A stretch of 64,000 nt of DNA from Clostridia bacterium (GTDB lineage: Bacteria; Bacillota; Clostridia; Acetivibrionales; DSM-2933). The stretch spans positions 62,001-126,000 of the forward strand of contig JAOABQ010000112.1 of the NCBI GenBank assembly GCA_026418275.1. Reading direction: 5' to 3'. Each line of letters opens with the position of its first letter. Position 1 is the first letter of the stretch. Positions 27,560-35,742 of this stretch are shown here, in pieces. Below the pieces are notes generated by a model that saw only the letters and a program-made list of their open reading frames with translations, was not told the origin of the DNA and searched no databases. Position numbers and translations under genes: made by a program.

Positions 27560-30500
27560 ATGGTCAAAAATGTGAGGAGAATTTTTGTCGAAAAGAAAAG
27601 CGGTTTTGATGTGGAAGCTCAAGGGTTATACCGTGATCTTAAGGAAAATTTGGGTATCAACGGACTTCGTGCTGTAAGAATTATCAACCGGTATGATGTG
27701 GAAGGTATATCGGATGAGGAATATAATCTGGCTAGGAACACGATTTTTTCCGAACCTCCGGTGGATTTGGTATTTGACGAAGAAGTTAATATCGATGGAA
27801 ACGCAAAGCTTATCGCCATTGAATACCTCCCGGGGCAGTATGATCAAAGAGCGGATTCAGCTGCCCAATGTATTCAGATATTGACAGAGAAGGAAAGACC
27901 GGAAACAAAAGTGGCTAAATTGATTGTTCTGGAAGGGGATATCAAAGAAGAAGAATATCAAAGAATAAAAAGCTATTGCATCAACCCTGTTGAAAGCCAT
28001 GAAGCCGCACTTAGTAAGCCCGAAACCTTAGAAGCGGAGGTTAAGCTTCCGGAGGATGTAAAAGTTTTGGAAGGGTTTACTAAAATGGACGGAGACACAT
28101 TGGAAGCTTTTATGACTCAAATGGGCTTTGCCATGTCCATGGAGGATTTGAAATTTTGCCAGGGTTATTTCAGGGATATAGAAAAAAGAGATCCTACGGT
28201 TACCGAAATAAGGGTTATTGATACCTACTGGTCGGATCACTGCAGGCATACCACGTTTTTGACCGAGATAGAAAATGTTGAGTTTGAAAAAGGAAGATAC
28301 AGTGACGTTTTTGAGAGCGTGTATGCCAGGTACCTTGAATCAAGAAAAACTGTATATGGGGACCGGAGTAAGGATATATGCTTAATGGATATTGCAACCA
28401 TTGCAATGAAGGAGCTTAAGAAAAAAGGAAAGCTCAATGATTTGGATGAATCGGATGAAATCAATGCATGCAGCATTGTTGTAAATGTGGACGTAAACGG
28501 GAAGGATGAGGAATGGCTTGTGATGTTTAAAAATGAAACACACAACCATCCTACCGAAATAGAACCTTTCGGTGGAGCCGCTACATGCCTTGGCGGGGCG
28601 ATCCGGGATCCCCTGTCCGGCAGATCCTATGTATACCAGGCAATGCGTGTTACAGGAAGCGGTGATCCTAGGGTGAAGGTGGAAGATACCATCCCTGGGA
28701 AACTCCCTCAGAGAAAAATAACAACAGGTGCTGCTCAAGGTTACAGCTCTTACGGAAACCAGATCGGGCTTGCGACAGGGCAGGTAGCAGAGGTTTATGA
28801 TGAGGATTATGTAGCCAAAAGAATGGAAATTGGGGCTGTCATCGGAGCTGCGCCAAAGAAGAATGTCAAAAGGGAAAAGCCGGCAGCGGGGGATGTGATT
28901 ATTCTCCTTGGCGGAAGGACAGGCCGGGACGGCTGTGGCGGTGCAACAGGATCTTCCAAGGAGCATACCGAAGAGTCACTCTTAACCTGCGGTGCAGAGG
29001 TGCAAAAGGGGAATCCTCCAACTGAGAGAAAAATCCAGCGCCTTTTTAGAGATCCAAAGGTAAGCACCATGATAAAAAAATGTAATGACTTTGGAGCCGG
29101 TGGTGTGTCGGTAGCTATTGGAGAGCTTGCAGACGGCCTTCGGGTTGATTTGGACAGGGTATCCAAAAAGTATGAAGGTTTGGATGGTACCGAGCTTGCC
29201 ATATCCGAATCCCAAGAGCGTATGGCTGTGGTTGTCTCAAAGGAAGATGTTGAGGCATTTATCAAAGCTGCAAGAGAGGAAAACCTTGAAGCCACTGAAG
29301 TTGCAGAGGTAACCCGGGAAGAACGGCTTAGGATGGTATGGCGGGGTAAGACCATCGTAGATATCAGCAGAGAATTTTTAAACACCAATGGGGTCAAGCA
29401 AAAGACAAGTGTATCCGTAAGTTCGCCGGAATATGAAAAAGGCTTTTTCAGATCCCTTCCGGAAGAAATAGAAGGAAAGCTGGACTCCTTGGAAGATGCA
29501 TGGCTAACCAACCTTGCCCGTTTGAATGTATGCAGTCAAAAGGGATTGGTTGAAAGGTTTGACAGCACCATTGGAGCAGGCTCGGTACTGCTTCCCTTCG
29601 GCGGAAGCTATCAGCTTAGTCCGGCAGAAGGAATGGCTGCGAAAATACCTGTTTTAGCGGGAGATACTTCCACCGGTACGGTGATGACTTACGGTTTCAA
29701 CCCATCCATAGCCAAGTGGAGTCCTTTCCACGGGGCTCTCTATGCAGTTGTTGAAGCAGTAGCAAAGATTGTAGCCATGGGAGGCAATTATAAAAAAACA
29801 AGGCTTACCTTGCAGGAATACTTTGAGAAGCTTGGGAAGGACCCTCAAAAATGGGGAAAACCCTTCAGTGCCTTGCTGGGAGCTTTTTATGCCCAGTCAA
29901 AGCTTGAGATTCCTGCTATTGGAGGAAAGGACAGCATGTCCGGTACCTTTAAAGATATGAATGTTCCACCCACCCTTGTAGCTTTTGCTGTGGATACGGT
30001 TGATGTAAACCATGTGGTTTCAACCGAGTTTAAAAATACAGGAAGCCAGGTTGTTTTGATTACACTTCCAAGGGATGAACATGACCTGCCTGATTTTAAC
30101 GTGTTGGACAAGAACTACTCCAAGGTCCAAGAATTAATGGATGCAGGAAAGGTTTTGTCTGCTCATACAATAAGGACTGGCGGAGTTGCTGAGGCTATCA
30201 GCAAAATGTGTTTTGGAAATAGAATCGGCTTTAAGTTTGATGGGGAAATGGAACCGAAGCGTCTATTTGCTGCCGATTACGGTTCTATTATTCTTGAAAT
30301 TGATGGGTGTGAAAAGGTTGAATCGCTTTTAAAGGGTGTGGAGCATACTGTTTTGGGAAGGACCCAAAATGAGGCTGCCATCTTTATAAACGGGATTTCA
30401 ATTAGCCTTGATAATGCCCTTTGTGCCTGGGAAAAGCCCTTGGAAAAAATATTCCCAACCCAAACACCCGAAAAGAAAGAATGCCCCAAACAATATTCTT

Positions 30501-31342
30501 ATAGCGGAAAAGCACGGATAAAGGCTTCAACTGCTTATGCGAAGCCAAGAATTTTTATTCCCGTATTTCCAGGAACCAACTGTGAATATGATACGGCCAA
30601 AAGCTTTGAATTAGCCGGAGGAATTCCGGATGTATTTGTTATAAAAAATCTTTCTCCTAAAGAAATCGAGGCATCCATTGAAACCATGGCAAAAAAAATT
30701 GAAGCGTCCCAGATCATTATGATTCCCGGAGGCTTTAGCGGGGGGGATGAGCCTGATGGATCGGGTAAGTTTATAGCAACAGCCTTTAGAAACCCGTTGG
30801 TAAAGGAGGCTGTCATGGGTTTATTAAAGCAGCGGGATGGTCTCATGCTGGGAATCTGCAATGGATTCCAGGCTTTAATCAAGCTAGGGCTGGTACCCTA
30901 CGGAGAGATCCGGGATATGGATGAAAATGCCCCCACATTGACATTTAACACCATCGGGCGGCACGTATCCTGCATGGTAAAAACGAAAGTGGTTTCCACT
31001 CTTTCTCCCTGGTTTAATAATGTTAAGCTTGGAGATACGCATTCTATTGCGGTATCCCATGGGGAAGGCCGGTTTGTTGCCAACAGTGAAGTTTTGAAAA
31101 TGATCATGGATAACGGGCAGCTTGCCACCCAGTATGTTGATCCGGACGGAAACGCTACCTATGATATCCGGTTTAACCCCAACGGATCAATGGAGGCAAT
31201 TGAGGGTATTACCAGTGCTGATGGAAGAGTCTTGGGAAAAATGGGACATTCGGAGAGAATTGGAACCAATGTAGCGAAAAATATACCCGGAGAAAAGGAT
31301 CAAAAGATCTTTGAGGCGGGGGGTCAGTATTTTACAAAATAG
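27560..31342 (+). CDS. purL: Phosphoribosylformylglycinamidine synthase, single-chain
   Basis: 1260 residues, with AAAGAGG upstream. The N-terminal PurS-like part spans residues 1-170. The FGAM synthase core has the substrate motifs SDHCRHTTF and KNETHNHPTEIEPF, the GCGGATGSS loop and the second half GGKDSMSGT. The C-terminal glutamine amidotransferase domain has the catalytic Cys in GICNGFQ (about residue 1095) and a His in SHGEGRF. The enzyme turns FGAR, glutamine and ATP into FGAM, step 4 of purine synthesis. It is the fused one-chain form, unlike the separate PurS, PurQ and PurL of Bacillus. It is not in a pur operon here and no purine riboswitch was seen. Confidence 0.97.
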   Translation: MVKNVRRIFVEKKSGFDVEAQGLYRDLKENLGINGLRAVRIINRYDVEGISDEEYNLARNTIFSEPPVDLVFDEEVNIDGNAKLIAIEYLPGQYDQRADSAAQCIQILTEKERPETKVAKLIVLEGDIKEEEYQRIKSYCINPVESHEAALSKPETLEAEVKLPEDVKVLEGFTKMDGDTLEAFMTQMGFAMSMEDLKFCQGYFRDIEKRDPTVTEIRVIDTYWSDHCRHTTFLTEIENVEFEKGRYSDVFESVYARYLESRKTVYGDRSKDICLMDIATIAMKELKKKGKLNDLDESDEINACSIVVNVDVNGKDEEWLVMFKNETHNHPTEIEPFGGAATCLGGAIRDPLSGRSYVYQAMRVTGSGDPRVKVEDTIPGKLPQRKITTGAAQGYSSYGNQIGLATGQVAEVYDEDYVAKRMEIGAVIGAAPKKNVKREKPAAGDVIILLGGRTGRDGCGGATGSSKEHTEESLLTCGAEVQKGNPPTERKIQRLFRDPKVSTMIKKCNDFGAGGVSVAIGELADGLRVDLDRVSKKYEGLDGTELAISESQERMAVVVSKEDVEAFIKAAREENLEATEVAEVTREERLRMVWRGKTIVDISREFLNTNGVKQKTSVSVSSPEYEKGFFRSLPEEIEGKLDSLEDAWLTNLARLNVCSQKGLVERFDSTIGAGSVLLPFGGSYQLSPAEGMAAKIPVLAGDTSTGTVMTYGFNPSIAKWSPFHGALYAVVEAVAKIVAMGGNYKKTRLTLQEYFEKLGKDPQKWGKPFSALLGAFYAQSKLEIPAIGGKDSMSGTFKDMNVPPTLVAFAVDTVDVNHVVSTEFKNTGSQVVLITLPRDEHDLPDFNVLDKNYSKVQELMDAGKVLSAHTIRTGGVAEAISKMCFGNRIGFKFDGEMEPKRLFAADYGSIILEIDGCEKVESLLKGVEHTVLGRTQNEAAIFINGISISLDNALCAWEKPLEKIFPTQTPEKKECPKQYSYSGKARIKASTAYAKPRIFIPVFPGTNCEYDTAKSFELAGGIPDVFVIKNLSPKEIEASIETMAKKIEASQIIMIPGGFSGGDEPDGSGKFIATAFRNPLVKEAVMGLLKQRDGLMLGICNGFQALIKLGLVPYGEIRDMDENAPTLTFNTIGRHVSCMVKTKVVSTLSPWFNNVKLGDTHSIAVSHGEGRFVANSEVLKMIMDNGQLATQYVDPDGNATYDIRFNPNGSMEAIEGITSADGRVLGKMGHSERIGTNVAKNIPGEKDQKIFEAGGQYFTK

Positions 31343-31423
31343 AGGGTAACAATTGTAATACCTGCATTTGAAGAAATGATTAAAAGCCAACTCCAAATTA
31401 AAATGCTTGTGTGCTTAAGTTTT

Positions 31424-31456
31424 TAAAAAGAGAAAGGGCCGAAAGGCTCTTTTTTA
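31424..31456 (+). terminator. Terminator after purL
   Basis: Outer arms AAAGAG/CTCTTT and inner GCC-GAAA-GGC, with a small bulge, are followed by T6. Confidence 0.75.
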
Positions 31457-31506
31457 CTTTCTGTGGAACTAAATTACATTTTTATTTTCAGATTAACAAT
31501 TTTTTA

Positions 31507-31534
31507 TTGTGATAAGAAAAAATTGTGATATAAT
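31507..31534 (+). promoter_or_regulatory. Promoter of the MASE3 kinase gene
   Basis: TTGTGA (31507-31512) and TATAAT (31529-31534) are 16 bases apart, about 40 bases before the start codon. Confidence 0.6.
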
Positions 31535-31575
31535 AAAAAAGTTAGATAAGATTACATAATTATGGGAGTTTATTT

Positions 31576-33834
31576 ATGCCTTTAAATCATTTTCATGTTG
31601 AGGTCAAAGCAAAATCCCTAAAAAGAACTGTGCTGGAATACCTTATCTTAATTATTTCCAGCGTTTTTGTTGTCACGCTTATTACCAATATATGGGCGAA
31701 AGACACTGGTTTTGTTCATACTTTAGTTGAATTACTCTGTATTTTTATTGCTTTATCCACATTTATGATCGTTTGGCATAACTTTGAGCATACCAATATG
31801 GAAAGCCGTGTCTTAGGTTTCGGTTTTCTATGTGTTGCTTTTTTTGACATCCTTCATACTTACAACTTTCCCCAGTTAGGGTTCTACCCAAAAGGGTATT
31901 ATGATTTAAGCATGTGGTATTCCATTTATGGAAGGATTAGTGAAGTTGTTGTTTTGCTTATCAGTGTGAAGTTTATTCCGGCTTTAAAGCTGATTAACAA
32001 GTGGACAGCGCTTATCATATCCGCATCGACTACCTGTGGAGCTGCTTTTTTACTTTTTAAAGCACAAGAAGTACTTCCAAAATTGTTTATTCATGAAAAG
32101 GGCCTCAGCCCTTGGAAGGTTATTTTGGAATATTTCATTATCTTGCTTTTCATCATCTGCATTTATTTTATAAAAGATAAGGTAAATAATAAACATATCA
32201 TCGGTTATAATTATATACTTTTTGGTATTTTTTTTATAATCCCGGCACAGATCTGTTTTACCGTTTATAAAACAACTGATACTTATATATTTGTGTTGGG
32301 GCATCTATTTAAATTGTTATTTTATTATTATCTGTTCAAAGGAATTTTTATAAGTTCAGTTAAATATCCTTATGAAAAGCTTAAGAGCGCAGGAAAGTAT
32401 ATGTCGGATATATTAAACGCACTTCCCATTGGATTAACCACTTTTGATGCCAATTCCAAGCTAACATTTATGAATAGTAGGGCTGAAAACTTAATGGCAT
32501 TGAGTCAGAAAATGATGGTGGGCCAGTCCTTTGACGAAATAGCGAAACAGGTATGCAGTAAGGAGGATTATCAAGTCATTAAAGGCCAAGTGAGTGATAT
32601 TGCAAGGGAGTTTAAAAATTATATTGCAGCCATTAAAAAAGGTGATGGTGAATGCACAAAATTAAAATATGATTTGCATAAGATTCAAAATGGCGGATAT
32701 ATTTTTCTGTTTGATGAAGCGAAAAAAGAACAGGAATTGGAAAATTTGCAGCTTCAAACCCAAACCATTTTTAATTCCATCAGCAGTACGATTATGATGA
32801 CGGATAAAACGGATAATATCATTATGTGCAACCGGGCTTTTGAACAGGTATTTGAAGTTGATTCAAAGGATGTATTGGGTATGAGCAAGCGAAGCTTTAA
32901 TGAACTCCTGCAGTGTAATATCAATCATATTTCTCACCGGGGAGAGGAAGGACAAAGCAATATTTACGAGGTGTCCATCATAACACAAAAAGGAAGCCGA
33001 AAACAGTTAATTCTTCACACGGCACATATCCACAATGTGGAGGGCGAAGTCATCGGGCGAATCAGTGTTGGAACGGATATCACCGCTTTAAAGAATGAAC
33101 AGCAAAAGGTACAGCATCAGGAAAAGCTGGCTTTACTGGGGCAAATGGGAGCCGCCATTGTGCATGAAACAAAGAACTACCTGGCTACCATTAAAGGGTG
33201 CTCACAGCTTATAGCACTGAAGGCAGAGGATGAAAAAATGAGGCATTACGCTCATAAAATTGATAGTATGACCAATGATGTAAACCGTGTTATTTGTGAT
33301 TTTTTGTCCATGTCCAAACCGCATACCCCTGTATTGAAGGAAGTTTTTTTGGGGGAATTGATTCAGTCCATGCGCTTTATGCTTGAAAGCTCTGCCCTTA
33401 TAAAGGGGATCGAAGTATATATTGTTACTTCCATTGAGGAAAGAAGCATCATGGCGGACGAAGGCCAGATCAAACAAGTTGTGCTCAATATATGTAAAAA
33501 TGCAATTGATGCCATGTACGGAACAAAAAGTCCAAGGCTGATTATAGGAACTGAACTCAGTGAAGCTGAAGACGAAATGTACATTTTGATTTCCGATAAC
33601 GGAAAAGGGATCACCGAAGAGGAAAAATCCAGGATCGGTCAGCCTTTTTTTACAACAAAAGAAACAGGTACTGGTCTGGGGCTTAATGTATGCTATCAAA
33701 TCATAAGGGAACATAGAGGAAAAATCTGGTTCGAAAGTGAAGTGGGAAGGGGCACTAACTTCTTCATTGCAATTCCTAGCAAAGAGAATATGGACATATC
33801 TGAAAAAAGAGATAAGAACAGGCTTCTTGACTAA
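31576..33834 (+). CDS. Orphan sensor histidine kinase with MASE3 membrane domain
   Basis: 752 residues. Residues 20-265 hold about seven membrane helices of the MASE3 sensor type (HTYNFPQLGFYPKGYYD). Two PAS-like regions follow (about 280-375 and 390-505). The HisKA phosphoacceptor is in GAAIVHETKNY, at about His530. The ATPase domain has LNICKNAIDAM, DNGKGI, FFTTKETGTGLGLNV and GTNFFIAIP. No response regulator is adjacent. The H-E-x-K-N box is like NtrB and the sporulation kinases, so phosphorylation of Spo0A or a distant regulator is a reasonable inference. The signal is unknown. Confidence 0.9.
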   Translation: MPLNHFHVEVKAKSLKRTVLEYLILIISSVFVVTLITNIWAKDTGFVHTLVELLCIFIALSTFMIVWHNFEHTNMESRVLGFGFLCVAFFDILHTYNFPQLGFYPKGYYDLSMWYSIYGRISEVVVLLISVKFIPALKLINKWTALIISASTTCGAAFLLFKAQEVLPKLFIHEKGLSPWKVILEYFIILLFIICIYFIKDKVNNKHIIGYNYILFGIFFIIPAQICFTVYKTTDTYIFVLGHLFKLLFYYYLFKGIFISSVKYPYEKLKSAGKYMSDILNALPIGLTTFDANSKLTFMNSRAENLMALSQKMMVGQSFDEIAKQVCSKEDYQVIKGQVSDIAREFKNYIAAIKKGDGECTKLKYDLHKIQNGGYIFLFDEAKKEQELENLQLQTQTIFNSISSTIMMTDKTDNIIMCNRAFEQVFEVDSKDVLGMSKRSFNELLQCNINHISHRGEEGQSNIYEVSIITQKGSRKQLILHTAHIHNVEGEVIGRISVGTDITALKNEQQKVQHQEKLALLGQMGAAIVHETKNYLATIKGCSQLIALKAEDEKMRHYAHKIDSMTNDVNRVICDFLSMSKPHTPVLKEVFLGELIQSMRFMLESSALIKGIEVYIVTSIEERSIMADEGQIKQVVLNICKNAIDAMYGTKSPRLIIGTELSEAEDEMYILISDNGKGITEEEKSRIGQPFFTTKETGTGLGLNVCYQIIREHRGKIWFESEVGRGTNFFIAIPSKENMDISEKRDKNRLLD

Positions 33835-33870
33835 ACACCCGTTACTTAAGAAAATATTGTAAAAAATGTA

Positions 33871-33921
33871 TTGACAAACTCCGTTTACAAGTGTAATATT
33901 TAACTATAACTACAATTGTAA
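33871..33921 (+). promoter_or_regulatory. blaI promoter with two BlaI-type operators
   Basis: TTGACA (33871-33876) and TAATAT (33894-33899) are 17 bases apart. TTACAAGTGTAA (33885-33896) overlaps the -10 box. TACAATTGTA (33911-33920) lies downstream of the -10, where transcription should start. Both match the TACA-N2-TGTA core of BlaI/MecI operators. Autorepression of the regulator and M56 genes is the simple reading. Confidence 0.85.
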
Positions 33922-33943
33922 TCGTAAAGGAGTTGTTTTTGCA

Positions 33944-34318
33944 ATGGGCAAAGTGCCGCAAATTTCCGATACAGAGTGGCAGGTAATGAAGGTTGTTTGG
34001 ACAAAGTCACCTATTACTGCAAACCAGGTGGTAAAAGAGCTGGAAAGTAGTGCTAAGTGGAGACCGAATACGGTAAAAACTCTCCTTGGAAGGCTGGTTA
34101 GAAAAAATGCACTGGGGTTTTGCAAGGAAGGAAAAGAGTATTATTATTACCCTAGCGTATCGGAAAAGGAATGTATCAGGGAGGAAAGTAAATCTTTTAT
34201 CCAAAAAGTCTATGGCGGTGCTCTCAATGTCATGCTGGCAAGCTTTTTGGAGGAAGAAAAGCTTACACCCGAAGATTTGAAGGATCTAAAAAAGATCTTG
34301 GATGAGAAGATAAAGTAA
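33944..34318 (+). CDS. BlaI/MecI/CopY-family transcriptional repressor
   Basis: 124 residues, with AAAGGAG upstream. A winged helix domain (residues 1-80) has the family start PQISDTEWQVMKVVW and the wing region NTVKTLLGRLVRKNALGF. A C-terminal dimerisation helix follows (LASFLEEEKLTPEDLKDL). The family dimer binds TACA-N2-TGTA sites and is inactivated by proteolysis when the partner M56 protease is triggered. The partner gene begins 8 bp downstream. Two operators at its own promoter show autoregulation. No beta-lactamase is seen in the window, so other targets are likely. Confidence 0.92.
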   Translation: MGKVPQISDTEWQVMKVVWTKSPITANQVVKELESSAKWRPNTVKTLLGRLVRKNALGFCKEGKEYYYYPSVSEKECIREESKSFIQKVYGGALNVMLASFLEEEKLTPEDLKDLKKILDEKIK

Positions 34319-34326
34319 GGCGGGTG

Positions 34327-35436
34327 ATGCGGGTGGTTGCGGTAGAGGTATTTAGATGGCTTGTGTGTTCTTCTGTGATGGCTGCCGTATTGATTTTAAC
34401 GGTGCTCATCATTAAAATGTTTTTTGGAAATAAATTCGGAGCCAGGTGGCAGTATCTCATATGGCTTATCGTGATCCTGAAAATGATGATTCCCTTTGGC
34501 CCCGAGAGTAAGTTAAGTATTTTTAATGTTTTAAGTTTGACAGATCAAAATATTACCAGTACGAGCTATGATGTAGTCAATACCATCAGTACTGCAACCA
34601 GCTACATCGCCCAAAATACGCCTATTCCCGATTTCTACGCACCTCAGAGAAATGAAAGCTTGATGGATGGATTTCATTTTGGAAATAGTACATACTTGTC
34701 TATTTTTGGGCTTGGGATTTGGCTTATGGGTGCTTTAGCCGTGGGAATCGTGCTGTGCCGCCGTAATATCCGGTATAATCATTCACTGGAGATTGGAAAG
34801 AATATTAGGAACCGTAAAATCATTAAGATACTAAAGGAAGGTAAAAATAGATTTGGGATCCGGGGCTATGTTGCCATGAGAGAAGTCTCAAATCTTAAAA
34901 GCCCCGCTCTTTTTGGTATAAAGTGTCCTCAATTGTTATTACCGACAGACCTATTAAAGTCAAAAGAGTATGAAAAGATAAAGTATGTTATATATCATGA
35001 ACTTGCTCACTTAAGGCGAAAAGATATTCCGGTCAATATCCTGCTTAGTGTTCTTGTTGTTATACACTGGTTTAATCCCTTCATTTGGTATGCTCTCTAT
35101 AAAATCCGTCAGGATATTGAGCTGGCATGTGATGAACTTGTATTATCCCGTCTTCAGGCAAAGGAACGGAAAAACTATGGGCTTACGTTAATACAATTTT
35201 TCGAAAGTATATCTGCCAATATTCAAGTGTCCAATGCCGTTGCTTTTTTAGGGGATCAATCTCTTCTAAAACGAAGAATCGTAGCCATTGCTTCCTATAA
35301 AAAGAAATCACTTATTCTATCCATACTTGCTGTGATTGTGTTTACATTTCTCAGCATGACTCTATTTACCAATGCCGTAGGAAATATGAGTTTGGAAACT
35401 GGAAAAGCCATTTATACAAGGGTGGACCAAAATTAG
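34327..35436 (+). CDS. M56 (BlaR1-like) membrane metalloprotease lacking a sensor domain
   Basis: 369 residues. The start is uncertain: ATG 34327 is used, but a GTG at 34333 is better spaced from AGGCGGG. Four hydrophobic segments are visible (about residues 10-30, 42-55, 115-140 and 335-355). The zinc protease motif HELAH lies at about residue 225, with a downstream Glu in LACDEL. The protein ends about 20 residues after the last membrane helix. BlaR1 and MecR1 continue there into a roughly 260-residue penicillin-binding sensor, so this version cannot sense beta-lactams that way. It should cleave or trigger loss of the adjacent BlaI-type repressor. Confidence 0.9.
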   Translation: MRVVAVEVFRWLVCSSVMAAVLILTVLIIKMFFGNKFGARWQYLIWLIVILKMMIPFGPESKLSIFNVLSLTDQNITSTSYDVVNTISTATSYIAQNTPIPDFYAPQRNESLMDGFHFGNSTYLSIFGLGIWLMGALAVGIVLCRRNIRYNHSLEIGKNIRNRKIIKILKEGKNRFGIRGYVAMREVSNLKSPALFGIKCPQLLLPTDLLKSKEYEKIKYVIYHELAHLRRKDIPVNILLSVLVVIHWFNPFIWYALYKIRQDIELACDELVLSRLQAKERKNYGLTLIQFFESISANIQVSNAVAFLGDQSLLKRRIVAIASYKKKSLILSILAVIVFTFLSMTLFTNAVGNMSLETGKAIYTRVDQN

Positions 35437-35742
35437 TTTACATAAATAATTTCTCTGGAATAATGGGTTCTAATCCGCTAAAGTTCTAAGACTTGTAGCC
35501 GGGTCTATATGCTCTGACTTTTTCTTACCGTTTGAAAAAATCAAAGGTTATCAAACCAACCCTTTAGTGTGGGTCTATTTTGTGGCGCCATTGGATCGGC
35601 ACTCCCGGGGTGGTATATGTAATAAATAAACTACATAAGGACTTGAAATTAAGGTGTGATTTTGTTGCATCTTGGAAGAATGGGGGGAAGGTTTATTATA
35701 TAGAATCATAAAGATTATTTTATTTCAAGGGGGTTAGGGAAT
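35437..35742 (+). other. 306-bp intergenic region without recognised gene
   Basis: No credible open frame is present. The octamer GGGTCTAT occurs at 35501 and again at 35571, exactly 70 bases apart. AAAGG/CCTTT arms near 35543-35565 could form a hairpin, and TATGTA/TACATA form a loose inverted repeat near 35614-35636. The 3' end supplies CAAGGGGG, the ribosome site of the next gene. I cannot match it to a known riboswitch. Confidence 0.35.
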
